Shown piece by piece: positions 11,603-24,000 of a stretch of 64,000 bases of DNA. Source of the stretch: Saccharomycopsis fibuligera x Saccharomycopsis cf. fibuligera (Eukaryota > Ascomycota > Saccharomycetes > Ascoideales > Saccharomycopsidaceae); assembly GCA_001936135.1 (NCBI GenBank), contig CP012818.1, positions 2,108,001 through 2,172,000 of the forward strand. The letters run 5' to 3'. The stretch's first letter is position 1. Each line of letters opens with the position of its first letter. Under the pieces are notes generated by a model. The model searched no databases. It worked only from the letters and a program-made list of their open reading frames with translations, and was not told where the DNA came from. A program made the position numbers and the translations under genes.

Positions 11603-12065
11603 AAGCCCGTGAGTGCTGCAAAAATAAAAAGAGAAAGAAAGAACAAGAAGAGCAATTGATTTAATATTAAAGGGAGACAGTGGAGTAGGGAGTGCTTATA
11701 TATTGGTGGAATGGGTTGACGGTAAGCAACAGTTGCCTGTCAAAGCAAGCGTATGCGCGAGTGCAATGCGGAAGAGCAAAGAGGGTAAGGATCCGTGTGA
11801 GTGGTACCTGATATATGACTTTCTATTTACGAATAATCTAAAACATATTTTGAAGAGTTGAAAACAAAAAATAAACTAATTATAAAGCAATTGACAAATA
11901 TTAAAAAAAAACATGTATGCTCCGTCAATCATATCCAACATTTACTGCTGTCGTTTAAATTAATGTAAATTTAGCTTAAATGAGCTTAGATTAGCTTAAA
12001 AATTATATCAAGGCAAAATATATCAAGAAAGAAATAGTAGTATAATAGTATAAGATAGAGAGTAA

Positions 12066-12104
<39 letters not shown>

Positions 12105-12164
12105 AACTGTCGAGATAAATAAAAAAAATTAATGAGAATGCATTGGAGATGTGCTTTAATTAGT
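11603..12164. promoter_or_regulatory. VPS1 3' flank / TFS1 promoter, with A30 tract
   Basis: 562 bp of AT-rich sequence between two minus-strand genes. It contains an uninterrupted run of 30 A (12073-12102) just beyond the VPS1 stop and, nearer TFS1, a TATATA element (about 11698-11703) some 95 bp upstream of the TFS1 ATG. No gene seen. Confidence 0.5.
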
Positions 12165-14222
12165 TTAAACACTAGAGACAATCTCATTAGCATTAGTCAA
12201 CACTTCAACCATCTTTTTACATTCTTTTCTTCTTTGCACAGTAAGTTCATTTTCTTTAATCAAATCACTAACATCATTCCCACCATACAATTTTTCCAAC
12301 AAAATCTTTTGAATATCATCTTTTGATTTATTAATCAATTTCAACATTATTGATTTTGGTATTATATCAGCAACGTTTTTCTTGACAATGTTGAAATAGC
12401 TTTGAATCAATAACTTGATTACTTCGGTTTCCAAAGTTTCTCTTTCAGTCATGCTTCCAGTGGCTCTTAAATTGGTTGGAGGGGCTTCCATTGCTGCTAA
12501 TCTCTTCTTGTTTTTTGATGAGAAAAACCCACCAAAGAACCCACCAGTGCTGCCGCTCTTGGTATCTTCTGTCTGCAAATTGGTCTTGCTGGCAGCTGGA
12601 CTGATTGGTTTACCAGTTTTTGGATCAACCTGGATATTCCTATTTGGATGTAATTTTTCTTCTACCATAGCCATCGCTTGACTACCTTTCAACAAGTCAG
12701 GATGGGCAGTATTAATATAAGTTTCTTCGGATTTGATAATATCAGAAACAAAACTATTGGTTGGAATTAGTCTTTCCTTTAAATAAACAATAAACACTTG
12801 AGACACTTTTTCCTTCAAACCTGGATATCTATTATATTGAGGATGTGACAAGATTTGAGACAAGATTCTAACCAATTCATCGAAAATCAAATTAACACAT
12901 CTTAATACTGGATCTTGAAATCTGCTGATTTGTTGTCTAACCAAAACTTCAAATGCTTGAGTACCAACAAACAATGACGGTTTAGCACCACTTGAATTGT
13001 ACATAATGGTTCTTATATCAGTATCTTTAATTTGATCAAATGGATCCAATGCGTTCACACCATTTTTAAAAACTTCATGGAAAACAAAAGAAATTCTTGC
13101 ACCACCACTCAATTCGTTAGAACTAATATCCTTAGCTTCACCATCCAAAATGCTATTATAGTCTTTACAGAAATTAGTGATAACACCCAACACAATAGAA
13201 GATGGACTATCAGCGATTTCCGGTCCCAACGCATTAAGTTCCTGTTGATATTTCTTAAGAGCAGTCTCTATACGTAGTTTAATTTCTGGTAATGTAGCTT
13301 TTATATGATGAAACAAAATAGAATTCAACTTTTTAGCCAAGTATGGAGTACCACAATAGTGAGCTTTGCTACCGTATGCTGGATGATTTTCAAAGTATGC
13401 TTTTTCATCTTGTAATGCGGCTCTAATAGTTTTTTTCTGCTCAATATCCTTTTGACCTCTATTGATAACTGGAACATAGCCATATCTTAATGGAATCACT
13501 CTACCAGCCAAAATGTCAATGACATCAGTGCCTCTATCCATTAAGTCAACTTTAGTCAAAACCCCAATAGTTCTTGCGCCTTCAGGATCAACTTCTCTAG
13601 CCAATTTCAACCCATCAGAATTGGCCAAATCAGTGTTCGCAGCATTGACAGATAAAATAATTGCATTTGGTTTGGAAATAAATTTCAACAACATATCTTT
13701 AATTTGTCTTTCAATGTCCTTTGGTTGATCGCCAACTGGCACTTTGGTTAAGCCTGGCAAATCAACTAAAGTCAAAGTCAATACATGAGGAGAATAAATT
13801 CTTAAATTAATTGGTACGGATGAAATCCCAGCATTTTTACCAGTTTTTCTATCAGTTTCAGCAACAATTTCATTTCTAATATCATCAAAATTGTAAAATT
13901 TTTTGCCAGGAAGATGCAAGAACTCTCCCCATTCATCTTGGTTGTTTTCTCCTGTCAATTCAATAAGAGAGTTGTTACTACCAGGTCCAGCCTTAGATCT
14001 TTTGTTAAATAACTGTAAAATTAATGGACGTCTTGTAACAATGCCAGTACCTCTTGGTAAGAAATCTCTACCAACAATGTTCTCAAGCACTGAGGATTTC
14101 CCAGAGGATTGAGATCCAACAACGGTGATTTGTGGAAGATCCACTGGTGAAGCTGAGCCTCCTCCCAAAGGAGCCAAAGCGTCCTGCAATTTGTTAATGG
14201 TACTAATGAGGGTCTCGTCCAT
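12165..14222 (-). CDS. VPS1: Dynamin-like GTPase for vacuolar sorting and peroxisome fission
   Basis: Large GTPase of the dynamin superfamily, acting in Golgi-to-endosome sorting, endocytosis and peroxisome division. 685 aa against 704 in S. cerevisiae. The G domain shows GSQSSGKS (residues 36-43, P-loop), conserved Thr in the switch I segment [15 protein letters not shown] (154-157) and TKVD (223-226). The middle/stalk follows, then a variable Lys/Ser/Gly insert (about 570-600, [16 protein letters not shown]) in place of a PH domain. A GTPase effector domain ends the protein ([22 protein letters not shown] onward). No proline-rich tail and no PH domain, as expected for Vps1. The ATG at 14222 sits directly at the family N-terminus ([16 protein letters not shown]). 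Confidence 0.97.
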   Translation of the reverse strand: MDETLISTINKLQDALAPLGGGSASPVDLPQITVVGSQSSGKSSVLENIVGRDFLPRGTGIVTRRPLILQLFNKRSKAGPGSNNSLIELTGENNQDEWGEFLHLPGKKFYNFDDIRNEIVAETDRKTGKNAGISSVPINLRIYSPHVLTLTLVDLPGLTKVPVGDQPKDIERQIKDMLLKFISKPNAIILSVNAANTDLANSDGLKLAREVDPEGARTIGVLTKVDLMDRGTDVIDILAGRVIPLRYGYVPVINRGQKDIEQKKTIRAALQDEKAYFENHPAYGSKAHYCGTPYLAKKLNSILFHHIKATLPEIKLRIETALKKYQQELNALGPEIADSPSSIVLGVITNFCKDYNSILDGEAKDISSNELSGGARISFVFHEVFKNGVNALDPFDQIKDTDIRTIMYNSSGAKPSLFVGTQAFEVLVRQQISRFQDPVLRCVNLIFDELVRILSQILSHPQYNRYPGLKEKVSQVFIVYLKERLIPTNSFVSDIIKSEETYINTAHPDLLKGSQAMAMVEEKLHPNRNIQVDPKTGKPISPAASKTNLQTEDTKSGSTGGFFGGFFSSKNKKRLAAMEAPPTNLRATGSMTERETLETEVIKLLIQSYFNIVKKNVADIIPKSIMLKLINKSKDDIQKILLEKLYGGNDVSDLIKENELTVQRRKECKKMVEVLTNANEIVSSV

Positions 14223-14558
14223 GATTAGTGTTGTGCGGTGCTATTCTGTATTTCCTACAGGCTGTGTGTGATCGAAAGATGGAAGATATCAAAGGAGGCA
14301 AAAGATAGGTTACCGCGATAGTAAAACAATAATTATTATGAGAACCATTTGCTGTTTTGGCCAGACTGTAACTTCGGAATGAAAGCAGGGTAGCAAATGG
14401 GCCCTGCCGCTGTCACTATTACTTGGGGTGCGCACCCCCTCATCACCACGTCAACACTCCTCCAGCAAACAACTTCACGAATCATTAAGTACTTTTGATA
14501 GTGATATTGCATTGGCAACTCACTAAAGGGATATCGCATTCCGATGCCAATTTCAAGT
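14223..14558. promoter_or_regulatory. Divergent promoter VPS1 / VPS73-like
   Basis: 336 bp shared by two divergent genes. A CCCCT stress-response-type element lies in the sequence cacccccTCATC near 14428-14438. No open frame of interest; the minus-strand frame here is antisense noise. Confidence 0.4.
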
Positions 14559-16158
14559 ATGAGCAATTTCTGGACTCCACAGTTGGCCGTTAATGCCCTA
14601 GTGGCTGGTCTTGGTGGACTACAGTATGGCTACCATTTGGTAGGTATCATATTATCGTAATTAACCTCATAAGATTAATTGTTTCGCAAAATGACGAAAG
14701 CATCTTTGTGTTGAAACAACCACACCAGACTCTTATATTAACACACTATCCTTAATCAAGGCCGAACTCAATGCCCCCGAGGCAGCACTCTCATGTCGAA
14801 TACCTCCTTCGAACAACACCTCTAGCCCCGGCTGGTTTGAAAAACACGGTCTCAAACAATGTATTCCTTTAGATACCAATGGAATAGGACTAGTCACATC
14901 ACAGTATCCCATTGGTGGGCTAATAGGATCGGGAATTGCTAGTATAATTAGCGAAAAGTTTGGCCGCAAAAATGCAAGCATTATAATTTCTCTCTTGTTT
15001 GCTATTGGTTCATTCATCGAGACCTTTGCTAATACTAAAGTTCATTTAGCTACAGGAAGGTTTATTTCTGGTTTGGGAGCCGGGAGTGCACTTGTGAACA
15101 GCCCATTAATACTCAATGAAATTGCATTTGATGAAGTTAAAGGTTTCTTGGGGACATTGAACCAAATTTTTGGCAATTTTGGTATATTGTTAACTCAAGT
15201 TCTTGGAATATGGTGGGCTAATGGTCACCAATGGAGATATATCCTCTTCACTGGATTCGCTATTGCTTTGTTGAATCTTATTCTGTCGTTTGGGGCACTG
15301 GAAACTCCTAAATGGTTGGTGAAGAGCAATCAAACAGAATTGGCTAGACAGCACTTGACAGGAATTCGTCATAGTGATGCTTTTAGTGAACATGAAATCA
15401 ATGATGAGATTGATCGCTGGGTCGAAGAAATTAGTTCTAATAATAGTGACAGTGGAAACCGCAACGAATCAGTTTCAGAAACCAGTGGACTTCTTTCCAA
15501 CAGCAGTAATAATAAGGAAAATATGCCCATCACCTTTTGGGAATATATCACTTCCAAAGAATACAGAAATTCAAGACTTGTTGCCACGATAGTAATGTTA
15601 GCTCAACAACTCTCAGGAATCCCCGCCATAATGTTCTACGGCGTCACCGTAATTTCTGCTCTTTTGCCACAATACAGTGTCATTATCAATTGTGGAATAT
15701 CATTGCTCAATCTTCTCTTCACTTCATTGTCGGGAGCATTAATAGACAGAGTGGGTCGCAAGGCTTTGTTATTATTTTCTAACACCATAATGTGCTTTTG
15801 CACATTTTTGATGGCTATTGGAATAATTAATGATATTGCTATGCTTACGGTAATTGCGGTGTTTGCTTTTGTTAGTGCTTTTGCCATCGGAATGGGGCCA
15901 ATCCCATTCTTGATGATTAGCGAAGTTACACAATTGAATGCAACGACAGTGGCTCAGTCTTACGGTACAGCTATGAATTGGATCATTACTGTGCTTATTG
16001 GCTACGTTTTTCCTATTTTGAATGACAGTATCGGTGGGTACGTGTTTATGATCTTTACAGTGTCTTGTGGCACTACTGCTGTTCTTGTTTGGAGATTTTT
16101 TCCGGAAACTAAGGGTAAGAAGAGTTACAATGAAGTCTGGGGTATTGAGGAAAATTAG
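14559..16158 (+). CDS. VPS73: MFS sugar-transporter-like protein, Vps73/YBR241C family, one intron
   Basis: Twelve-helix sugar-porter-type MFS protein. Yeast Vps73 and its paralogue YBR241C are vacuole/mitochondria-associated members with no proven substrate. Exon 1 is 14559-14639 (27 codons, ending GGLQYGYHL). The intron is 14640-14760 and exon 2 is 14761-16158, giving 492 aa (yeast 486-488). Splicing creates YGYHL-AELNAPEAALSC, which matches the yeast YGYHLSELNAPQQVLSC. Other marks are KQCIPLDTNGIGLVTSQ, GRFISGLGAGSALVNSP after helix 4, ETPKWL before the central loop, DRVGRKALLLF between helices 8 and 9, and PETKGK at the end. A Ser/Asn-rich loop (about 305-330) is variable. The 5' splice site GTAGGT is weak. 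Two CTG codons lie near ETPKWL. Confidence 0.88.
14640..14760 (+). other. Intron of the VPS73-like transporter gene
   Basis: 121 nt, starting GTAGGT and ending AATCAAG. It contains a branch-like ATTAACAC about 25 nt before the acceptor. Splicing is phase 0 and rebuilds a continuous family-like first helix and loop. The donor is non-consensus, so efficiency may be low. Confidence 0.75.
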
Positions 16159-16364
16159 AAAGTCTTAAAAAAGTAAAAATATGTATTTGTATTACTTAGT
16201 TTTTTGGTTTTTGAACTTTTATTTGTATATAACATGTTAGTTATCCAGTTACAAGTACACACATGTTTCCATTAAAAACTAATAGAAAGAGAATATATTC
16301 GCAGGAATCTACTTAACCTATTTTGTGGCGACTTTTGAGATGCAGGACAAACCTTAGATTTCAA

Positions 16365-17837
16365 TTACACTAACTCGGTAAAAAGGACCTTCCATGCAGC
16401 CCCTCCATTCAACGGAATATAAATATCATTAGCAACTTTTTCGCAATTTGCAATCTTTTCATCATATTGACCATTCTTATTCAAATATTTATACATGTTA
16501 ATCAAATTAGAGACACTCAATTGTGCCACAATAGCACTATTTTTATCTTGCCTACTATAATTGAAAGACTCTATTAATGCTTCTTTTGTCCAGTTAATCG
16601 ATGAATTGTATTGCTTTTTGGCCCAAAGGATTTCGGAAATGTAAAATTTTAGTAAAGGAATATCACTTTGTTGAAGTCTAAATATCTTGGTGTCTTCATT
16701 TCCATAATATTGGTTCAAAATACTCGTTAATGATGGGAACATAATGTTGTCATTCCTAAAGTCTTTTAAGTAAATTAAGTTGCTCAAAAAAATTTTAAAC
16801 GCTTCGCCCACTTTGTCGTGCTTGCTATAGAAAATTGCCAATTCATTTACTGAATTGTAGTAGTCTCTAGAAAGAATAAATTCTGATTCATGGCTTAAGA
16901 ATTTCCCATCTTGAATGTTTGCCAGTACTGGATTCAACATGCTTATGGATTCAAGCAATAACCTTTCTACTTCTTCATTTGATTTCTTGCTATTTGTCGT
17001 GGCAACATCATTCGTTTGATAGATTTTGGCTAATAAGCGATATCCGTTGTTTCTAAAAGTACTGGATCCTGGATTTCTATCTTTGTTGCTAATATAATCA
17101 ATGAATGACTTAGCCCTTTCCAAAAATTCTTGCGCTTCTAGTAAATTACCCAACTGACCTTTAACTATAGCAGCCCTAATAAGCACATCAACGTATAAAT
17201 CATACCACTTTTTACCTTTTCTTTTAATTTGCTCATTGGTCAAGTACTCAGATAACACATCAGAACTTGTTTCATAATTTAACCCATTTTCCTTATTGAT
17301 TGATCTGAGGAAAACCATGTAGTACTCATTGGCCTTACCAATCTGCTTTGTTATTAATTCATTGTACAAAGCAACTTTTAGAAGTAATGCTTGATCAAAA
17401 TCTACTGGATTTTTGGAAAATAATGGAATTTCACGAAACGAATTGACGTAATAATTGGCAATTGATACTGCAGTGATTAATAGGACAAATAAAGTACCAT
17501 AAAATATAAATAATGCTTTCAAAAGGGCTCTTGACACCTTAAGCAATCTGCGACCTAAGGGGCTTCTGACCTCAATTCTTTTAAAAGCAATGCCTCTCTT
17601 AAAGATTAAACCAACGAAAGCAGGCTTGCTTATTATGTTTGAAGGCCTAAAAGTGGGTCCCAAGTGTTGATGTACTTGACAGCTTGGATTGAACCGAAAT
17701 GATATTGATGGAGATGCTGAATTGCTGAGTTTTACATAGCTTTGTGTAAAAGATAAAGTTTCAAATCCAGAAAGTCTGCCTAAAAGCAGCTGTCTAAATA
17801 GAGGTCTGACACTAAGCTTATTTATGTTTCGCAACAT
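16365..17837 (-). CDS. Probable mitochondrial inner-membrane TPR-like protein
   Basis: 490 aa. The first 100 residues are rich in Arg, Ser, Leu and Phe and have almost no acidic residues, like a long mitochondrial presequence. A single membrane segment follows at about 114-132 (LFIFYGTLFVLLITAVSIA). The rest is soluble and helical, with tandem helix pairs that resemble TPR repeats (for example GQLGNLLEAQEFLERAKSF, KVGEAFKIFLSNLIYLKDF and KKQYNSSINWTKEALIESF). This layout is that of Mgr3-type proteins, which adapt substrates to the i-AAA protease, but I could not match distinctive residues to Mgr3 and do not assign the name. It diverges from POP1. Confidence 0.7.
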   Translation of the reverse strand: MLRNINKLSVRPLFRQLLLGRLSGFETLSFTQSYVKLSNSASPSISFRFNPSCQVHQHLGPTFRPSNIISKPAFVGLIFKRGIAFKRIEVRSPLGRRLLKVSRALLKALFIFYGTLFVLLITAVSIANYYVNSFREIPLFSKNPVDFDQALLLKVALYNELITKQIGKANEYYMVFLRSINKENGLNYETSSDVLSEYLTNEQIKRKGKKWYDLYVDVLIRAAIVKGQLGNLLEAQEFLERAKSFIDYISNKDRNPGSSTFRNNGYRLLAKIYQTNDVATTNSKKSNEEVERLLLESISMLNPVLANIQDGKFLSHESEFILSRDYYNSVNELAIFYSKHDKVGEAFKIFLSNLIYLKDFRNDNIMFPSLTSILNQYYGNEDTKIFRLQQSDIPLLKFYISEILWAKKQYNSSINWTKEALIESFNYSRQDKNSAIVAQLSVSNLINMYKYLNKNGQYDEKIANCEKVANDIYIPLNGGAAWKVLFTELV

Positions 17838-18034
17838 GTTCCCGTTGCTTATAGTGATTGCTGGTTAATACTGTATTTATTTACTTTCCCCAAAAATGCC
17901 TGACATTGAGTCTTCACTGCTTTGAATTGATTCAGTGCGAAAAATATGTGAAAATAAATACTGCGCAAATCATGCGTTATTATGCGCAAATCATGCGAAT
18001 AAATAAGAAGAGGGAAAAAAATATTTGCCAATTG

Positions 18035-18070
<36 letters not shown>

Positions 18071-18165
18071 TTTATATATATATATATTAAGAATCAAACA
18101 AACCCTTATTAATGAGCCTACGGCATTACCTCTACTCAACCGTGTAAATAAAGCATTCCTATAAA
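17838..18165. promoter_or_regulatory. Divergent promoter with A35 tract
   Basis: 328 bp between two divergent starts. It has a run of about 35 A (18034-18068) followed by a (TA)n stretch (18071-18085), 80-130 bp upstream of the POP1 ATG: a classic stiff, nucleosome-excluding poly(dA:dT) promoter. Two copies of TTATGCGCAAATCATGCG-like sequence (about 17962-17998) precede it. Confidence 0.6.
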
Positions 18166-20796
18166 ATGTCAAAAAGACCAGCTGATGGTGGACACCAACA
18201 TAAAAATTTCAAGCGGTCAAGGCTTCACAATGCCAGAATAATCAGAGCTGAAGTCAATGATCCATCATTCAAAGATGGAGTTTTGGATGTTCCCAGCTTT
18301 GTGAATTCGAGAAAATACGAAATTGATCAACTTGAAAAAGCACAACTTAATGCCAAATATGCTTCTTCAACAAGAGTTTTCCAATCACTTCCTCGAGGAT
18401 TGCGTCGCAGAGCAGCATCCCACAATGTGAAGCGAATACCTAAGAGAATGAGAAATAAAGCAATTAGAGAAATGCTTCTGTCTAGTGTCTCTGCTGAAAC
18501 TGCTAATGAGTTGAAACCAAAAAAGAAAAGACTTTCTGGAAAAGAACTATATAAGCTCAAGTTGAGCAAGAACTTGTTGAAGTTAACTTCAAAACTTAAC
18601 ATGTTGAAAATATTGCCAAGCGACCAATTACTCAACAAGAACTTGAATGTCAGGTCAATGATCCGGATCTTGAAGAAGCAAATCAAAGAGCATCAACAAC
18701 AAAGAAAATTATCCAGTGACAAAAAAGCTGCTAATGCTGATGGTGACGTCAAAATCACTACTATATCACGGAAGCCAGAAATTAATAACAATTATGGATC
18801 ATATGATAATACCAGCGTCAATGAGCTTGCTAAACCGTTATTCACAAAAATCAAATACAGCAAAAGACAGAAATATCACCAATGGATTTCAACTCACATA
18901 TGGCATGCTAAAAGATTTCATCTAATAAAAAGATGGGGTTGGAATATACCATACAAGCCAACCCAAAAATGTTTCAAATTAACTCATAGAACATTCAAGA
19001 ATACTGGCTCTTTAGTATTTGATACTAGTTATGAAGGTACCATTGTCATAGATATAGATGATAGTCATTGGCAAAACGTGGAAAACATCTTGCAAGATAT
19101 TATTCAAAAAAGGTTTAATGAAAGCCTTGTGAACGGCACTAAATTTTTTACTGGTGATTTATACGCTTCATTTAATAATAATGAGTTTGAGATAATTAGT
19201 ACTGGCCTCATGTATTGCAACAAGTATGAAAATAGATATAAAGTTCTATTTCAAGTGCATCCTGCAAATTTTGAAGAATTTTGGCAATATTTGCATTTAA
19301 AAATTAAAGTGAATGATAATGTCAGCATCCAAGATTGCCGTTACTCTTTAGGAAGTATTGATTTAGTGGGGCCCAAGTCTATTGGTGCGCTAGTGTCGAT
19401 ACTTCATCCAGTGGATAGCACTTTGAATAAGCAGTGGGGCCGGTTGAACAAGATTTGCAACATCGAGTCATTGGGCAAGCAATCTGTAGTATCTCTTATG
19501 ATCAATGATCCAAGATTTTACAAAAGACCACTTAGAAGAAGACTCGTTGTATCTGAAGACGAAGTATTGGAGCAAATAATGGATTTGAATTGTGGTAAAT
19601 ATGCAAATGCTGAATACAATAATCAATTACTTACATCTGCAGGCAGGGCTGAATCATACAGCAATCAACAAACCATCAAGCAAATCAATCAAAGAAGAAG
19701 AAAACTTGGTAACATAGCAAAAGTGAAAATTGATAGCAAAGATGACGATAGCAAAATACCTATTTTGTTATTGATAGATGCCAAAACCAAAAAATACAAG
19801 CTTATGGCACCATGGTTTTGGATCTCTCCAATATGGTACCAGTTGGTTAAAATTCCTAGGGTTGTGCCAGCTGGTATTCTTCAGATGAATCAAATACTGT
19901 TTGAGCTTAGCAAACCTTTTTATCCAAATGATTACCCATTCACTAAAGATGGATTTATTGAGAATCAGCTTATTGGTAGAGAAGCGTTCGAAAAATGGTC
20001 CAAGAAACCAAAAAGTAAGAGATTAAACTACCAAAACATTATTGTGTGTGTTTCTGATTATAAAAAATATGGGGTTAAAGGAGAGCTTGGCGATTGGTAC
20101 TGTTGCGATTGGAGATTCTTGCAGCTATTGATATTGCTAAGAAAAATATACTACAAAAACTTGGAAAGCGGGAGATCTGGATCTGATAACACAGTAAGCA
20201 AAAACTTAATTGGTAAAATTACTATATGGGATGATAAGACTTTTATGAGAAAGGTCTTTAAACTCAAAGATATTTACGATTTCATTAATGACATCAAAGT
20301 TGTCGATGAAGAGAAAAATGCCCGAGGTGAAAGGTTAGTGAATCCAATTGAATTGAGTCACAATTCGGTAGAATCAGTTGCAGCTTTTAATCAAATTATT
20401 AACACATATCTAAATTTGGACGAAGAGCACATCAACAACGAGCAAGTGACTAGGCTTTTGAACAATAGATTGCCTGTCAGTAAAGTGACAATCAAGTTGG
20501 TCAATGGTGGCAAAATCAAATCTAATGCAAGGTTGTATTCGTTACCTGATAGCCAAAAAATGATGTTAGATACCGAAACTCATGACGATATTTCTAGATT
20601 CATTACAGAGTCTCCATCTTTTGAGCATCTAGTTGGATTTGTCACTACCGGATCCTTCAATCTCGAGCAAGGATACTATACCGGTTTAGGCTGTATCGCT
20701 AGTGAGGCTACTGATTCAAAGAAACGCGGATACTGCATCGTGCGTAATCCTGGAAGCAGGACCATAAGGGTTGCTCAGTACTGTTTGTATAGATAA
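18166..20796 (+). CDS. POP1: RNase P / RNase MRP protein subunit Pop1
   Basis: Largest protein subunit of RNase P and RNase MRP, required for tRNA 5' processing and pre-rRNA cleavage in the nucleus/nucleolus. 876 aa, the same size as yeast Pop1 (875). The N-terminal POP1 signature is clear: RVFQSLPRGLRRRAASHNV and KRIPKRMRNKAIREM, then THIWHAKRFHLIKRWGWNIP, followed by the central segment VRSMIRIL and the POPLD-type region (about 540-640, KLMAPWFWISPIWYQLVKIPR, FYPNDYPFT). The C-terminus ends with GFVTTGSFNLEQGYYTGLGC and RNPGSRTIRVAQY. The ATG at 18166 gives a basic N-terminus as in the family. Only two CTG codons occur (18478 and 19897). Confidence 0.96.
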   Translation: MSKRPADGGHQHKNFKRSRLHNARIIRAEVNDPSFKDGVLDVPSFVNSRKYEIDQLEKAQLNAKYASSTRVFQSLPRGLRRRAASHNVKRIPKRMRNKAIREMLLSSVSAETANELKPKKKRLSGKELYKLKLSKNLLKLTSKLNMLKILPSDQLLNKNLNVRSMIRILKKQIKEHQQQRKLSSDKKAANADGDVKITTISRKPEINNNYGSYDNTSVNELAKPLFTKIKYSKRQKYHQWISTHIWHAKRFHLIKRWGWNIPYKPTQKCFKLTHRTFKNTGSLVFDTSYEGTIVIDIDDSHWQNVENILQDIIQKRFNESLVNGTKFFTGDLYASFNNNEFEIISTGLMYCNKYENRYKVLFQVHPANFEEFWQYLHLKIKVNDNVSIQDCRYSLGSIDLVGPKSIGALVSILHPVDSTLNKQWGRLNKICNIESLGKQSVVSLMINDPRFYKRPLRRRLVVSEDEVLEQIMDLNCGKYANAEYNNQLLTSAGRAESYSNQQTIKQINQRRRKLGNIAKVKIDSKDDDSKIPILLLIDAKTKKYKLMAPWFWISPIWYQLVKIPRVVPAGILQMNQILFELSKPFYPNDYPFTKDGFIENQLIGREAFEKWSKKPKSKRLNYQNIIVCVSDYKKYGVKGELGDWYCCDWRFLQLLILLRKIYYKNLESGRSGSDNTVSKNLIGKITIWDDKTFMRKVFKLKDIYDFINDIKVVDEEKNARGERLVNPIELSHNSVESVAAFNQIINTYLNLDEEHINNEQVTRLLNNRLPVSKVTIKLVNGGKIKSNARLYSLPDSQKMMLDTETHDDISRFITESPSFEHLVGFVTTGSFNLEQGYYTGLGCIASEATDSKKRGYCIVRNPGSRTIRVAQYCLYR

Positions 20797-21084
20797 GCGT
20801 ATTAGTTTTATAGAAAATCTAGTTCACGAAATATTTATAAATTGGCAACAATAACTAGTATGTTGACATTATTTCAGTAGCCAAAACACGAGCGCGAAAC
20901 TCCAAAGTTCCGCGCGGCGGAAATCGCTCAAGAAAAACAGGTTGAGAGAAATAAATAAAAATTACTACGAAAGCACAGCACAGCACAACCGTTACGAAGG
21001 CAAACCAAAACTCAGATAGATATAGATGGCTGTGCCGCTGCCACTTCGCAGACAAAATTCCAAGAATAATATCGTTTGTGCCAC

Positions 21085-24000
21085 ATGGGTGACCCGATAG
21101 GCATTGTCGATAAAGTCGACATCTCATTTAACCAGCTTACTGGCCACAAGCTTCTCAACCATATCGAGATCATTCGTAAATTAGGCGCCGGTCAACATGG
21201 GAAAGTCATTCTAGGCAAAGATCTAACTCACCGGCGTTTTGTTGCCATCAAAGAAATATCAAGACACTCGAAGCATAAACTATTAAAGCGTATTAACAGG
21301 ACGAGGAATATCCAGAATGAAGGGACGCAAAATGGCGACAGCCAACTGCGGGATCAAGGTAGTGTCGCTGTTGATCCTTTACAGCAAGAATACAACTTTC
21401 CTAAACGAATTCTTCACGAAGTCAATGTTATGAAACAGTGTCAAAATCTATCTCCAAATGTTATTAAATTATACTCAGTGCTTAATGATATCAAATATTC
21501 AAACATATACTTGGTTTTAGAATATTGCTACAAAGGTGAAATACGGTGGATGTCTACATCAAATATAGCAGACAACACCTGTCAGTCAATGAATGACGTT
21601 CTTAAAGTGATCAAAGACATTGTATTAGGACTTGAATTCTTACGTTTTCATCATATAATACATCGGGATATAAAGCCTTCAAATTTGCTTATGGACCATA
21701 AAGGAAATGTGAAGATCAGTGATTTTGGTGTTAGTTACATTTTGGATGATACTATACCTCCTGCAGATCAGCAAAGAGAATTAAACAAAACTGTGGGCAC
21801 TCCTATGTTCTTGGCTCCAGAACTATGCAACTTGCATAAATTCAAAGATAGCGGCTCAATAAATAGTTCGACTGACTCTATTAATGATTCTATAGTATAT
21901 AATAATTCTATGGAAGAGAAAGGCGTCGGAAATAATAATGAGGATGAAGAGAGTGAGGATGATGATAAAGTGATATTTGACTATAAATTGGATATATGGT
22001 CATTTGGTTTGACAGTGTATTGCTTGATTTTCAATACGCTACCATTTTCCGCCGAATATGAGTTTGAATTATATGGCAAAATTACAAATGATGAGATTGA
22101 GTATCCCAATACAAGCTTATTGTTAAGAAACAGTGATAGTGATATCAGTGAGGAGCAAAGACAGTTGGACACTATTAATTACCAAAAGATAGTGAATCTC
22201 TTGAAAAAGAAAGTGTTGATAAAAAATCCTAATAAGCGCTCAAGTATTAGTGGTATAAAAAATGATGAGCTATTTGATATTGCAAATTTCAATAATGACG
22301 AAGCAGAAAGGAATGATTTTTTGATATTTAATAGACAGTTTCTAAAGTCCTCATCTTCAATTTCTTTTGATATGTCAGCACATTACCAAGAGGATAAAAT
22401 CAGATCAAAGCCAGTGAATAGATCAGATTTGGAATCTACTGGCCTTTCCAATTCTAAGAGATTGGACTCTTTAAAAACCATAAATTCAACAGCATCAAAA
22501 AATTCGACCACTCTTTCTTCAATAACGAGCAAAACCCTTTCAATTCAAAGCAGGAATACTGCTTCCTCTCAAACTTATGGAAATAGTGTGAGCAATAGTA
22601 ACAGTGCTGCTACAAGTAATAATAATATCAAGGAACATGCTAGGATGATCAATAGTAACAGTAGTAACAGTATCGGGCAGGCGTCAAACAATTCTCATAC
22701 CACAAATAATTCTAAGAAAAGTTTTGGTAAACTAAGAAAAACATTTTCCAAACTTAAGCTTTTGCGAAGCTCTTCTGGATCAAATGCTGATAATAACGAC
22801 ACTTATAGTAGCAAGCCAAGCCTGAGAATCCCTTCTAACGGTACTGATAAGAACAGTTTGAGACTTCCAAATTCTACATCAAAGAAATCCATAAGGTCAC
22901 TTTCGAGTATCACGAATGAAAATGTGAGTGAAAGTACTGACAACATTATAATGACCCATAGCAATAATACAATCACAAATAATATCAATAAATTAGATAA
23001 ACAAGCTAACCCAGCGGAGTTTGAAAAGCCCAGTTTTTCAAGGTTGTTGAGGAAAAAATCATCGCAATTGCTTCAAAAACCAATGCTGCCTTTTAAGCAA
23101 AGTAACAAAAGCGTTGAAGAGCTAAATTCTCCCATAAAGTTCAAATATACAAAAAAGAAATATGTTGGTAGCGGTCTCAGCAACGCCTCAAGCCCAAATG
23201 ACAAAATGCCCGAACCAGATGTCGAATATGCTCAAGAAGCACTGCCTTCTATCAGTGAGTTAACTAAAGAATTTTCAACTGTGAAGTTAGTAGATGAAAA
23301 TGATAGACTTATGACCCCGGAAGAATACAAGAAATGTTATGGTGAAGGTCGGAATACCCCAATTAATTTAAGCGCTAGTAAAAAAAATCTTATTAATGAG
23401 CTTCGGAACGTGGAAAATATTAGATCAAGTGATGAGGATGACGATGATGAGGATAAACATCCAAATGTTGATCGTGATGGTGATACTAATGCAAAAGTTG
23501 ATTTAGAAAGACTTCAGAATAAGAGCAAACAGATAAACGATAGAAGCTCGATTTCTGATTTCAGTGTAAGTTCATTCGATGTGGAAAGTAAAAATAACCA
23601 AAGCATAATTACTACCAATTCTGAAAATGGTCAATTTCAGAATTTTTTCAATAATCTTACACAGAAACGTGTGGCTTTCAACAATTCTTCTACTGATACG
23701 CATAGTAACCATACAGATACATTTGAAGATTATACCTCTAATGAAGAAGATGGTGACGGAGATAAGCAAATTTACGAAAGTGATGCAGGTTCAGAGCACC
23801 TTAATAAGAAACTTGTGCCATCTGCTAAGACATACAATTTGAATCAATATCTATTGAAATCTGATCTTTTAGAAGATGAAGATGATGTTGATGATGTTGA
23901 TGAGGAAGATGAACTATTCGGGGAAGATACTGAAGCATATGAAGCTCCCCCCACAGAACTAGACTTTGATAATCTTTTGAAAATCAACAAGCAAATAAGT

